Assembly (NCBI RefSeq): GCF_038396765.1
Contig: NZ_CP150096.1
Span: 3,889,001 to 3,953,000 of the forward strand
Source: Chitinophaga caseinilytica
GTDB taxonomy: Bacteria > Bacteroidota > Bacteroidia > Chitinophagales > Chitinophagaceae
Direction of reading: 5' to 3'
DNA length: 64,000 nucleotides
A model generated the notes under the pieces. It searched no databases, was not told the DNA's origin, and was given only the letters and a program-made list of their open reading frames with translations. The stretch's first letter is position 1, and every line of letters starts with the position of its first letter. Shown here in pieces: positions 42,059-50,661 of this stretch. The position numbers and the translations under genes were made by a program.

Positions 42059-43883
42059 GCTTGTCCATTAAGGGAAGTTGCAATACCACGCGGGTGCCGG
42101 TGGCGCCGCTGGCGGTGATTTCCTCCATTTCCAGCCGGATGCGGAGATGGTAAATATCGTTCAACAGGTTGATGCGTTCCCGGGTGTTGGTGATGCCCCG
42201 CGACTGGTACGCCTTCTGGTGTGCGGTTTTCAGTTCCTGGCTCTTCGCCAGCCCGATCCCGTCATCTTCGATTTTCACGATGATATGCTGGCCTTCTTTC
42301 CGGAAGCCTACGCGCAGCAAGCCTTTCGTGTCTTTATACCGCAGTCCGTGCCAGACGGCGTTTTCGAGATGAGGCTGGATGAGCATATTGGGGATCATGG
42401 CCGTATCGGGGTCCAGCGATTCGTCGATTTCGAGGATGTACACGAATTTATCGCTGAAGCGGAGCTGCTCCAGGTCGAGGTACCTTTTCAGCTGTTCGGC
42501 TTCCACGGCCAGGGTAACGAAATCCCGGTTCGAATGTTCCATCACGTTCCGCATGAGGCCCGAATAGGAGGTAAGGTACCGGTTGGCCTCCATTTCGTTG
42601 TTTTCCGCGATGTATTGATTGACGCTGTTCAGGCTGTTGAATATGAAATGCGGGTTCATCTCCCGCCGAAGCGATTGCAGCGCGATCTTCTTGTTCTTGA
42701 CCTTGATAGCCCGCAGCGACCGTACGATGAACACCAGCAGCACCACCATCGCCGCTACGAAAACGATGAGGAAATAATTGAGTTTGTTCTTGTTGTCGAT
42801 AAGCGCCAACTGCAGCGCCTTTTCCCGCTCCAGGTCCCTGATCTTCCCCTCCGTGATGTCGAAAAGACTGGCATCCACCAGCGAGCTGTCTGTCCGGATG
42901 AGGGAATCGAGGTTGAGGAGGAAATTATCGTACCGCTGGATGGCCAGCGCATCCTTGCGTTGATGTTTGAGATAGCTCGTCAGCGCAATTAGACAATCTT
43001 TCGCCTTCGAGGTATTTCCGCTTTTGAACGCCAGCAAGTAGGCTTCTTCGAGGAGGTCGCCGGTTTTATCGGGCTGCTGGTGGTCGGCGTACAGCCGTGC
43101 GAGTTCCTGGAGTTGATCGATCTGGAGCGCCGTGTTGTGGGCTTCCCGGGCTTTGGCGAGGATGCTTTCGCTTTGCTGGATGGCGCCGGCGATATTATTG
43201 TCTTCCACGTACGCGCGGGAAATTTCCTTGCTGATGGCGGAAATATCGCCGGTGTTGTCGCTTTTATCGAGGGCCCGCTTATAGCTTTCGATGGCTTCGG
43301 TCTTGTTGTTCTGGTTGAAAAGGCTGTTGCCGAGCTGGCGATAGGCGTCGGCGACTTCGGATTTTTTGCCTTCCTTCTCGAAAATCGCGACGTTGGACTG
43401 CGCGTAATCCGTTTGTCGTTGGGGATTGTCGGCGTTCAACAGGCGGTTGGCGTCGTTGAAATTGGCGCGTTCGAGCGTGGTGTCGGAAGACAGCTTGCCG
43501 GCCGATAGGTAACTGGAGATGGCGGGTTTTATCTTGTGCTGCAATTCCTGCACCTTGCCGAGGGCGCGGCTGGCGGGCGCGGCATTGCTGTGTTTAAGCC
43601 GGAGGTAGATGTCCAGCGCTTTTTTGAGATATTCTTCCGCTTTGGCGTAGTCATTCTTTTCCGTCAGTTCCGTGGCCAGGGCTTCATAGCTTTTGGCGGT
43701 TTTCAGTTCGTTATCGTCGGCATACAGCGATTTCTCCAGCTCCCGCGCGGCTTTGGACCGGCCGTCGTATTTGACCTTCTTGCTGGCGGGCGTGCTTTCA
43801 CGTTCCTGTTTCTGGGCAAAAACGGAGAAGCCGCAGCAAAGCAGCCCGATCGATATTATAATGACGAAACACTGTCGTACCAT
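42021..43883 (-). CDS. TPR-containing sensor histidine kinase (LytS/His_kinase type)
   Basis: 620 residues. A signal peptide (FVIIISIGLLCCGFSVFAQ) is followed by a periplasmic array of tetratricopeptide-like helices at about 40-300 (YEALATELTEKNDYAKAEEYLKKALDIYLRLKH; SLFNQNNKTEAIESYKRALDKS). One membrane helix lies at about 363-385 (NYFLIVFVAAMVVLLVFIVRSL). The His_kinase domain has the acceptor His412 in MNPHFIFNSLNSVNQYI, and the ATPase domain has NMLIQPHLENAVWHGL and DDGIGL. Kinases of this type pair with LytTR regulators, and that gene overlaps by 38 bases. The TPR array probably binds another protein as the signal. Confidence 0.93.
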   Translation of the reverse strand: MVRQCFVIIISIGLLCCGFSVFAQKQERESTPASKKVKYDGRSKAARELEKSLYADDNELKTAKSYEALATELTEKNDYAKAEEYLKKALDIYLRLKHSNAAPASRALGKVQELQHKIKPAISSYLSAGKLSSDTTLERANFNDANRLLNADNPQRQTDYAQSNVAIFEKEGKKSEVADAYRQLGNSLFNQNNKTEAIESYKRALDKSDNTGDISAISKEISRAYVEDNNIAGAIQQSESILAKAREAHNTALQIDQLQELARLYADHQQPDKTGDLLEEAYLLAFKSGNTSKAKDCLIALTSYLKHQRKDALAIQRYDNFLLNLDSLIRTDSSLVDASLFDITEGKIRDLEREKALQLALIDNKNKLNYFLIVFVAAMVVLLVFIVRSLRAIKVKNKKIALQSLRREMNPHFIFNSLNSVNQYIAENNEMEANRYLTSYSGLMRNVMEHSNRDFVTLAVEAEQLKRYLDLEQLRFSDKFVYILEIDESLDPDTAMIPNMLIQPHLENAVWHGLRYKDTKGLLRVGFRKEGQHIIVKIEDDGIGLAKSQELKTAHQKAYQSRGITNTRERINLLNDIYHLRIRLEMEEITASGATGTRVVLQLPLMDKHEFNRKDHSGHR

Positions 43884-44024
43884 GGCGATGAATTCCCGTG
43901 CAAAATAGGATTTTTCCCCGCCGGAGCGGAATATTTCACCCAGTGAACCGCCCCTTTCACCAAGTGCGCCGAAAGCGTAGGGCGAGACCGGCTAATTTCA
44001 GGTCATCAAACTAACGCCAAGCAT

Positions 44025-45221
44025 ATGAAAACTGTAATCATTACCGGGATCACCGGTCTGGCCCTGACCTCGGTCCTCCTTGCCTGGAAATACAACGTTT
44101 CGCCCGTGGCCCATCAAACCCCGGTTACAACAGCAACGCCCTTGCCCGCCCAGGCGCCGGCCTCACCGAAAGACAATACCGGGACGCGGATCCAGGTGGC
44201 CCTGCTGCTGGACACCTCCAATAGCATGGACGGCCTCATCGACCAGGCCAAATCCCGCCTGTGGAACATCATCAATACCCTCACCACACTAAAATATCAG
44301 GGAAAAACGCCCGTCATCGAGATCGCATTGTATGAATACGGGAACGATGGCCTGTCCGAAACCAACGGCCACATCCGCGAAGTGCTTCCCCTGACTACCG
44401 ACCTCGACCTGCTGTCGGAAAAACTGTTTTCGCTTAAAACCAACGGTGGACAGGAATACTGCGGCGCTGTGATCAATACCGCCGTGAAATCGCTGGAATG
44501 GGGACGCGACGAAGCCGATATGAAGCTGATCTATATCGCCGGCAACGAACCCTTCGATCAGGGGCGGATTTCCTATGTCAATGCCGCCGGAGATGCCCTG
44601 CGGAAAAGCATTTTCATCAATACCATTTTCTGCGGCGACAGGCAGGAAGGTATAAATACCCGGTGGAAAGACGGTGCGGACAAAGGGAAAGGGAAATACT
44701 TTTTCATTGACTCCGACGAGAAAGTGACCTACATCGAAACGCCCTACGACGCCCAGATCGACGCGTGTAACGAAAAGCTGAACGACACCTACATCGCATA
44801 CGGCACCGTCGGCCGTGCGAAGAAAAGCAACCAGGCGCAACAGGATTACAACGCCAAATCCATTTCTGCTGCGAATTCGGCGGAACGTACCGTGAGCAAA
44901 GCGAAGGAAGTGTACAAAAATGAAAGCTGGGACCTGGTGGAGCGAAGCAAAAAGGACCACGCCGTGCTCAGCAAAATTAGTAAAGGCGACCTTCCGCAGG
45001 AACTGCAAGGCAAATCGGAGGCGGAAATCCGGCAAGTGATAGCGGCGAAGGGACAGGCGAGAGACAGTATCCAGAAAACGATCGCAGTGCTGGGTAAAAA
45101 GCGGCAGGAGTTCATCGATGCGAAGCGCAAGACGGCCAATGTGAAAGACGATCTGGGCACGGCCATCAATCAGTCTATCCTTCAGCTGGCCGCATCGAAA
45201 GGGTATTCGGTCGACAAGTGA
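44025..45221 (+). CDS. von Willebrand factor A domain protein
   Basis: 398 residues. An N-terminal hydrophobic segment (VIITGITGLALTSVLLAW, about 3-20) is a signal or anchor. A Pro/Ala-rich linker (TTATPLPAQAPASP) follows. The VWA domain from about 55 has a complete MIDAS start, LLLDTSNSMDG (DxSxS), which binds a metal ion and protein ligands. The C-terminal third is helical and charged (AANSAERTVSKAKEVYKNESWDLVERSKKDHAVLSKI and GQARDSIQKTIAVLGKKRQEFIDAKRK). It is predicted to act in the periplasm or on the membrane as a protein-binding scaffold. No partner such as a MoxR ATPase is nearby. Specific role unknown. Confidence 0.83.
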   Translation: MKTVIITGITGLALTSVLLAWKYNVSPVAHQTPVTTATPLPAQAPASPKDNTGTRIQVALLLDTSNSMDGLIDQAKSRLWNIINTLTTLKYQGKTPVIEIALYEYGNDGLSETNGHIREVLPLTTDLDLLSEKLFSLKTNGGQEYCGAVINTAVKSLEWGRDEADMKLIYIAGNEPFDQGRISYVNAAGDALRKSIFINTIFCGDRQEGINTRWKDGADKGKGKYFFIDSDEKVTYIETPYDAQIDACNEKLNDTYIAYGTVGRAKKSNQAQQDYNAKSISAANSAERTVSKAKEVYKNESWDLVERSKKDHAVLSKISKGDLPQELQGKSEAEIRQVIAAKGQARDSIQKTIAVLGKKRQEFIDAKRKTANVKDDLGTAINQSILQLAASKGYSVDK

Positions 45222-45240
45222 TCATTTTTCATCCCTATAG

Positions 45241-46491
45241 TTAAGGGCGAAGCCCCCGTCCCAACAGAAGCCGCAGGTAAAACTGCGGCTTTGCCAGTTT
45301 TTTGCGGAGGTCTACTTCGTGGAACATGCACGTCATCAGTTCCTGCAATTCCTTGTTCCTGGCGCCGAGCCGCATGAGCATATTGAGCAGCCAGGGGAAG
45401 CGGATGAGTTTTTGGAGGCGGGTGCTCATCGTGAGTTCCGGCCCCAGTACCCGCGCGATGTTTGCGTCGTAAGCCAGCATGGTGGCGGCGCTGAAATCGT
45501 TTGCGGCGATGCAGGCCGCGGCTTGCTGGGCAGCCATGCGTGCGGAGTACATCGCATTGCCGATACCTTCGCCGGTGAAGGGGTCGATGAGGAAGGCGGC
45601 GTCGCCCACCAGCATGTACCTTTCGCCCGACAGGCGCCGTTTCTTGCTGCCGAGGGGCAGTCCATATCCGTCGATGTTGCCCCGGAGCGTGGCGTCCCTG
45701 AACCGTTCCCGGAGCACCGGATCGCTTTGGACGGCATCCAGCAGCAATTGCTTCAGGTTTATCTTTCTGCGCCGCGCCACTTTGCTGAGCATGCCCACGC
45801 CAACATTGGCTTCGCCATTCGGCAGCGGGAAGATCCAGAAGTAACCGGGCAGCACGTTTTTGAGGAAGTGCAGTTCGATCAGGTTGTCGGCATGCAGGCC
45901 TTTGATACCGCTGTAATAGGCCCTGATGCCGGCTACATAGTGTTTGGGCTCCATGCGGATGCCGGCCACATCTTTCGTGAAGCCGGAATGCGCGCCGTTG
46001 GCGGCGATCACCAGTTTCGTCCTGATCTGCAGGCTGCCGGAGGCGTCCGTCAGCAGGTAGCCATCGGGCCGGAGGTCGTATTTCGTGATGGACTTTCCTT
46101 CTATCAGCTGCACCTGCGGACAGCGCCGCAGTTCTTCCACGAGGAAATTATCGAAATGAATGCGTTTGCAAACAAAGCCCCGTGGCTCGCCGGGCAGTTT
46201 TTCATAGCCGGGTTTATAGGGTATGTTGATGCTCATGCGATTGGCGGCGATGAACGTAACGCCCCAGCTGTCTTCCTTGAACACATATTGCTGCAGTCTT
46301 TCCGCAATGCCGGGATCTATGCGGGAAAGGAGCGTGAGCACTTTGCCGCTGAGGCCGTCGCCGCAGACTTTATCGCGGGGGAACACGGCCTTATCGACCA
46401 CCACGCAGGGGATGCCCATATAAGCCAGCTGAAGCGCGGCGGTAGCGCCTGCCGGGCCGGCGCCGATAATGCAGATGTCGGTTTGGACCAT
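45241..46491 (-). CDS. NAD(P)/FAD-dependent oxidoreductase, geranylgeranyl reductase family type
   Basis: 416 residues. The N-terminal FAD-binding Rossmann motif is DICIIGAGPAGATAALQLAYMGIPCVVVDKAVFPRDKVCGDGLSG. A middle substrate domain contains YFWIFPLPNGEANVGVGMLS, and the second FAD motif is YMLVGDAAFLIDPFTGEGIGNAMYSARMAAQ. This is the pattern of the geranylgeranyl reductase / flavin monooxygenase-like family, which reduces or oxidises lipid-like substrates. The true substrate cannot be read from the sequence. A hairpin within its last codons (45268-45291) may terminate the converging vWA gene. Confidence 0.88.
   Translation of the reverse strand: MVQTDICIIGAGPAGATAALQLAYMGIPCVVVDKAVFPRDKVCGDGLSGKVLTLLSRIDPGIAERLQQYVFKEDSWGVTFIAANRMSINIPYKPGYEKLPGEPRGFVCKRIHFDNFLVEELRRCPQVQLIEGKSITKYDLRPDGYLLTDASGSLQIRTKLVIAANGAHSGFTKDVAGIRMEPKHYVAGIRAYYSGIKGLHADNLIELHFLKNVLPGYFWIFPLPNGEANVGVGMLSKVARRRKINLKQLLLDAVQSDPVLRERFRDATLRGNIDGYGLPLGSKKRRLSGERYMLVGDAAFLIDPFTGEGIGNAMYSARMAAQQAAACIAANDFSAATMLAYDANIARVLGPELTMSTRLQKLIRFPWLLNMLMRLGARNKELQELMTCMFHEVDLRKKLAKPQFYLRLLLGRGLRP
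45268..45291 (+). terminator. Hairpin inside the 3' end of the oxidoreductase gene
   Basis: AAGCCGCAG (45268-45276) and CTGCGGCTT (45283-45291) pair perfectly around GTAAAA. It lies 46 bases past the stop of the converging vWA gene, so it may end that transcript. Only two T follow, so the assignment is weak. Confidence 0.4.
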
Positions 46492-46556
46492 ATCGGTGCA
46501 ATGTAGGAAAATGGAGGAAATTGGCGAAGGCGATTTTCAGCTTCGGACAATTGGCA

Positions 46557-46588
46557 CAAAAAAAGACCTGCAGCAACGCAGGTCTTAC
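46557..46588 (-). terminator. Terminator of the small secreted protein gene (minus strand)
   Basis: AAGACCTGC (46563-46571) and GCAGGTCTT (46578-46586) pair perfectly; read on the minus strand the hairpin is followed by a run of T. It lies 24 bases past the stop codon at 46611. Confidence 0.85.
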
Positions 46589-46610
46589 GAGTTTGTGGTT
46601 TCGGGATCGG

Positions 46611-46997
46611 TTAGAATATATAGCTCCAGGTTGCGGAATATCCGTATCCGCCCGCAGCCGTTCCGTTGATGGTGCCGTAGGTGTACACCGTGCGGCCATC
46701 GTCGGTGTTGTCGACGTACAGGGAATAGCTTTTACCGTCGGGGGAAATGGTGATGTCGTGCTCGTAATAGGTCCGCTGCTGGGTAGCGGTGTTCACGGAA
46801 TAGATATCGATAATGGTATCGTTTTCCGAGTTCATGACGAAAACGAGCTGACAGCTCCAGTCGAAGGGCGCCATGTAGTAAAGAACGGGTTCCGGGTAAG
46901 CGGCTTGCTGCATGGAGGCCGGGGCAACGGCTGCGGAGGCTTGCTGAAGGTTGGTGAATGCCAGGGATACCAACAGGATAAAGAGTGCTTTTTTCAT
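46611..46997 (-). CDS. Hypothetical secreted protein
   Basis: 128 residues from ATG 46997, chosen because it gives a clear signal peptide (MKKALFILLVSLAFTNLQQASA) and upstream codons are implausible. The mature part is beta-rich and tyrosine-rich (EPVLYYMAPFDWSCQLVFVMNSENDTIIDIYSVNTATQQRTYYEHDITISPDGKSYSLYVDNTDDGRTVYTYGTINGTAAGGYGYSATWSYIF), consistent with a small beta-sandwich. It has a single Cys. It stands alone between terminators. Family not recognised. Confidence 0.65.
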   Translation of the reverse strand: MKKALFILLVSLAFTNLQQASAAVAPASMQQAAYPEPVLYYMAPFDWSCQLVFVMNSENDTIIDIYSVNTATQQRTYYEHDITISPDGKSYSLYVDNTDDGRTVYTYGTINGTAAGGYGYSATWSYIF

Positions 46998-47190
46998 ACA
47001 ATGGTTTTTTGGGTGATGAAAATGTACCATAAGATAATAACGCGAAGTCGCAGGACGTGTTTGCCGATGCGAAAACAAACAAATAACACAAACAGGAACG
47101 GGATAGGCTATACGTAATTGTAAGTGGATTGTCACCGCTGCGGAATGGCAGCAGTGGCAATTTCGGCGGATGACGAAGGTGCCGTGCGGA

Positions 47191-47535
47191 TCAACCTTTG
47201 TTTTCGCGGAGGTGGGCCTGGTAATTCTGGAGCAGGCTGCGGATTTGCTCAGCAGCAACGGGATTAGCGGAATGGACGTAATATTTCAAATCCGAAAGAT
47301 CGAAGCCGGATTCGTACACCAGCCATTTGGCCGCGGCATAGCCATCGGGCGCCAACCGGCCGGATGCATCCAGCCCGAGATCATTGTCGAAGCTGATGAA
47401 AGCCGGCAGCCCGCGCTCGAGGATCGTGGATTTGAACGCTTCGAACGAGCGTACGATGACAAAATCACTGGCCGGCCTGTCTTTATAGACCATGCCTACC
47501 GTTCGGAGGTCGTCGAGGAAAAGCTGATAAGCCAT
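47191..47535 (-). CDS. Cyclic-phosphate processing receiver domain (cREC) protein
   Basis: 114 residues from ATG 47535. The sequence YQLFLDDLRTVGMVYKDRPASDFVIVRSFEAFKSTILERGLPAFISFDNDLG has the receiver-like fold of the cREC family, with LDD and SFDNDLG as the acidic active-site positions. The C-terminal half is DGYAAAKWLVYESGFDLSDLKYYVHSANPVAAEQIRSLLQNY. These domains are proposed to process cyclic phosphate ends of nucleic acids and are often linked to RNA repair or phage defence. Here the gene is alone, divergent from tRNA-Pro, with no other repair gene nearby. Confidence 0.83.
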   Translation of the reverse strand: MAYQLFLDDLRTVGMVYKDRPASDFVIVRSFEAFKSTILERGLPAFISFDNDLGLDASGRLAPDGYAAAKWLVYESGFDLSDLKYYVHSANPVAAEQIRSLLQNYQAHLRENKG

Positions 47536-47618
47536 GATGGTGAAGGTTCCGTCAAATATACGATCCCCTCGTGAAATGAAATTTTTCCGGACAATGATGC
47601 AGAATTGAAAACATTTAT

Positions 47619-47626
47619 TACTTTCG
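47619..47626 (+). promoter_or_regulatory. -7 box of the second tRNA-Pro
   Basis: TACTTTCG differs from TAnnTTTG by one base. The surrounding GAAAACATT-nn-TTACTTT block is shared with the promoter of the other tRNA-Pro copy at 29941. Confidence 0.55.
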
Positions 47627-47657
47627 CGTCCCCGTAACACACGAAATCACCGGAATT

Positions 47658-47731
47658 CGGGACGTAGCGCAGCCCGGTAGCGCGCTTGCATGGGGTGCAA
47701 GAGGCCGCTAGTTCGAATCTAGTCGTCCCGA
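47658..47731 (+). tRNA. tRNA-Pro (anticodon GGG), second copy
   Basis: A 74-base cloverleaf nearly identical to the copy at 30003: same acceptor, D, anticodon (CTTGC-ATGGGGT-GCAAG) and T arms. The differences are one base after the D arm (G for A) and two in the variable loop (AGGCC for GGGTC). Here CCA happens to follow the discriminator A (47732-47734). Confidence 0.95.
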
Positions 47732-47740
47732 CCAACAAGA

Positions 47741-47768
47741 GGTCACCAGTTAAACCGGTGGCCTTTTT
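47741..47768 (+). terminator. Terminator after the second tRNA-Pro
   Basis: GGTCACC (47741-47747) pairs with GGTGGCC (47756-47762), one G-U, followed by TTTTTTG. Confidence 0.85.
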
Positions 47769-47800
47769 TGTTTTCCGTCCGTTCCCGGATCAAACCGCTG

Positions 47801-48495
47801 CTAAAACTTCATCGTTCCGGCGACCAATAGCATAACCCCCAGTCCAATAGCCTGGAAGGGCGAAGTCGCGATATCCGCCGGTACCGACAGCGCCGTGAGC
47901 AGGTACCGGGTGCGTTTTCTTTTGTAACTGGGTTCCACCGAAATCATAATATTCCTTACTGGCTGGTACTTTCCGGCATAGGGCGTAGGCGGTTGGTACA
48001 GCAGGATGATGCGCTGCTGCGTTATGGGCCCGGAAAGGCTCCGGCGAGGATAGGCCCGCGCGTCCAGCGATAGCCGGAATCTGGCGCCGATCGGCGTATC
48101 CGTAGGTGAAGGCAAATAAAAACCTTCCTTGACATTACGTTGCCTGAGCTCGATGTTGGGCGTGAAACCCAGGCTGTCCGCTGTTTTTTCCAATACCGGG
48201 GAAATACCGTTGATCCCGCCTGGCGATCCGGCAAACAGCGTGTCTAAGATCTGGTGCCGGAGATACAGTTTCACGAGACTGTCGACCGGAAGCCTTACAT
48301 GCACCGGCACGTTCCTTTCGAATTGGAAAGTTTTGCCCTGAAATTGATGGTGATATTCCCGGAATCGTCCGCATAGGCCTCCCTGATCGATAATGCTTTC
48401 TGGTGCTGCCGGTCGGTTTTGGCTTTCTGGATGACGGAACTGGTGATGCATCCGGAAAAGAGGAGCGGCACGATCAGGAGGGTACGAATGTTCAT
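47801..48495 (-). pseudogene. Hypothetical lipoprotein, frameshifted (probably a sequence error)
   Basis: The N-terminal part starts at ATG 48495 with a lipoprotein signal (TLLIVPLLFSGC) and reads ITSSVIQKAKTDRQHQKALSIREAYADDSGNITINFRAKLSN before leaving frame. The remainder continues in another frame from about 48320 (FERNVPVHVRLPVDSLVKLYLRHQILDTLFAG...) to the stop at 47801, ending with a hydrophobic helix (SPFQAIGLGVMLLVAGTMKF). One extra A/T in the AATT at 48321-48324 joins them as RAKLSNFERNVPVHV, giving 231 residues. The function is unknown; the N-terminal Cys and C-terminal helix suggest an envelope protein. Without the correction only a truncated product would be made. Confidence 0.65.
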
Positions 48496-48536
48496 AGGCA
48501 GGGGCTTGAATGATACCATAAAATAAGATAACGCCG

Positions 48537-49466
48537 TTACAGTCCGGCGTCGTACATCGCCACGCCCCGGCAGATCTTCAAAATGCCGTTCTTTTCCCGC
48601 CGCCAGATATAGATGTTTTTCCCCGTGGCTACGCCTGACCAGTCGCCATGCCGGACGATGGCGGTATGCGAAGCATATTCGATCACGAACCCGTCGAGGT
48701 CTTCGATCCGGTCTGTCCGGATATCCAGTTTTTCGAAAACGGGGAGATGTTTGACATGGTCGTCGAGGAATGCCGTGATGGCGGCGCGGCCTTTATAGGC
48801 GGGGTGATTGCTGTAGAAGAAAAGGAAATCGTCCGAGTAAAACTGGTTCCAGCGAACGGGATCGTGCTCAGTTACCACTTTTTCCTGTAGCCCGTTGTAG
48901 GCGGCCAGTTCGAAGCTCAGGGGATCGTTTACGTTCACATGCGCGCGGAAGGCCATGTTCACGGCAGGAACGTCGCGGAAAACGAGTTGTTCGGCGATTT
49001 GGACGGGATGGCTGTAATTCCATGCCTGGGCCGTCAGCCGGAGGGGTTGTTGCGGACTGCGCTGCCAGATGTTGGCGTACTTGCCCTGAAGGGTATCGGT
49101 TTTCCCGTTGCCGGCCTGTTGCAGTATTTCGGTGAAGGTGCCGAATTCCACTACCATCCTGCCCAGGTCCATCACTTCCATCACGTCACTGTTGAATTGT
49201 GTTACCCGGAACCGCTGCAGGAAATCGCGGTAGTAATGCTTGGCATTGGCTTTGGTCCAAACGGTCAGCTGGAATTCAGGCATCAGCCGGATGCTATCCG
49301 CAAAATGCTGCGCTATTTTCGCGGGCTCGCCGGTGGTGAGCGCGGAGGCGTAATCCTGCCGGAATCGTTGGAGGAAAGCAAGCGTTTGCGGATCGGCCTG
49401 GGTGCTGCGTTGCGCCTGCACGTTGAGGGCGAGGAAGAGCAGGACGGCGGGAAGGGTCGTTTTCAT
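48537..49466 (-). CDS. Secreted protein with two NTF2/SnoaL-like domains
   Basis: 309 residues from ATG 49466, which gives a signal peptide (MKTTLPAVLLFLALNVQAQ). The first NTF2-like domain is at about 25-160 (FLQRFRQDYASALTTGEPAKIAQHFADSIRLMPEFQLTVWTKANAKHYYRDFLQRF). The second is at about 180-305 (YNGLQEKVVTEHDPVRWNQFYSDDFLFFYSNHPAYKGRAAITAFLDDHVKHL...SGVATGKNIYIWRREKNGILKICRGVAMYD). NTF2-like cones bind small ligands or act as enzymes, but no catalytic pair can be assigned. It is exported and stands alone. Confidence 0.8.
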   Translation of the reverse strand: MKTTLPAVLLFLALNVQAQRSTQADPQTLAFLQRFRQDYASALTTGEPAKIAQHFADSIRLMPEFQLTVWTKANAKHYYRDFLQRFRVTQFNSDVMEVMDLGRMVVEFGTFTEILQQAGNGKTDTLQGKYANIWQRSPQQPLRLTAQAWNYSHPVQIAEQLVFRDVPAVNMAFRAHVNVNDPLSFELAAYNGLQEKVVTEHDPVRWNQFYSDDFLFFYSNHPAYKGRAAITAFLDDHVKHLPVFEKLDIRTDRIEDLDGFVIEYASHTAIVRHGDWSGVATGKNIYIWRREKNGILKICRGVAMYDAGL

Positions 49467-49862
49467 GCTGGGATGGATAATGGGGGAAGGAAAATGAGGG
49501 TAAAGACGCCGGTTCTTGCGCACAGACCGAATATAACGAATATCCGGGGATGATCAAATGTTCCCGGCCCGGCGGGATGCCGCTACCTTCAATTTCCCAC
49601 AATTCCGGCAAAGGGTCAATTCTCCAATTTTCCAATACTCAAAAGTGGGTATTTTCGGCCGGGCCGTTTACGCAAACATGTGAATGTCATTGGTTTCAGG
49701 CAAAATTAATATGGTTGTTTGAAGGAATTTTTCTACCTTGGTTTTGAATTGATTTGTGCTGATCCCTGTTGTAAATTATTTGTCAACCAAAATTCGCTGA
49801 TACCCTAATTACCTAGATACGTTCCCAATTATTCCGACACATCCACATAGCATTCTTTATCT
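49467..49862 (+). other. Intergenic region before the three-gene envelope locus
   Basis: About 400 bases between divergent genes, AT-rich in the right half. TACCTTGG, one base off the -7 consensus, occurs around 49733-49740, and a TTG lies upstream of it, so a promoter for the lipoprotein gene at 49863 is possible but weak. I see no gene here. Confidence 0.35.
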
Positions 49863-50657
49863 ATGAAGTTATTCCGAAGGATTTTCCTCCTGGGAGCCTG
49901 CATCGGCTGCACAGGCATTGCGTGCAACAAAAATTCGCTCGAGCTTCCGCCAGTCAGTTCCCCGCCCGTGGAACTACGCTTACGGGCGAAGTTGGACGGT
50001 ATTGCCGCCGTTGAGTTCGTTTTCCAGAAAACGACGGTCCCCGGTTCCGATACGGTCCGGATGTTTATCCGCAACCTCGATAGAATGCCGCTTTCAGGCA
50101 TCCGTTATGTTGCGGAGCTGTGCAACGCTGCAACACAGAATTTCGATAATTGTCCGCTCCAGGTGACCGACGTTATTCCCACGCTGGCGGCCGGTGGTGA
50201 GCTGGTACGACTGGCCGAGTGGGTCAATACGGGGATGGTGCTCGATAGCCAGCGCATCAACGTGGGCATCATTTCTGCCGGTGGCAGGGAACCGCATCCG
50301 CTCAGCGGTATTTACGGGAATGTTTCCGCCGGTTTCGAGGACAGGGATACCGTAACGAAGTATTTTGGCCAGATCCGGGGATACGTGCTGGCCGACGGAA
50401 CGGCCACGTTTCGCCTGAAAACCGCGTTCAGCAAGAACCTTAACGCCAAAGGCCTCTTCACGGGGCTCAACGCTTTCGACGGCGAACTGCTGGTAGACGG
50501 TCTGCAGCCGATCACCTTCAACCTCGATTCCGTGACGGTTGGAGGAACACGCAAACTGATCGATATAACGAACGGTAAATGCATGTTCCGCATGAAACTC
50601 CACAGCGCGTTCGATAACCAGGTCAACTTCATCCTTTCCCAAACCAGTAAGCAGTAA
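49863..50657 (+). CDS. Uncharacterised lipoprotein, first gene of a three-gene envelope locus
   Basis: 264 residues with a lipoprotein signal (RIFLLGACIGCTGIACNKN; lipobox GIAC). The mature protein looks like repeated beta-sandwich sequence (PPVELRLRAKLDGIAAVEFVFQKT...TVRMFIRNLDRMPLSGIRYVAELCNA; FGQIRGYVLADGTATFRLKTAFS; FDGELLVDGLQPITFNLDSVTVG). Two Cys (ELCNA, DNCPL) about 10 residues apart may form a disulphide. It would sit on the outer membrane. It ends 4 bases before the next gene, so co-expression is likely. Family not recognised. Confidence 0.7.
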   Translation: MKLFRRIFLLGACIGCTGIACNKNSLELPPVSSPPVELRLRAKLDGIAAVEFVFQKTTVPGSDTVRMFIRNLDRMPLSGIRYVAELCNAATQNFDNCPLQVTDVIPTLAAGGELVRLAEWVNTGMVLDSQRINVGIISAGGREPHPLSGIYGNVSAGFEDRDTVTKYFGQIRGYVLADGTATFRLKTAFSKNLNAKGLFTGLNAFDGELLVDGLQPITFNLDSVTVGGTRKLIDITNGKCMFRMKLHSAFDNQVNFILSQTSKQ

Positions 50658-50661
50658 CAGC

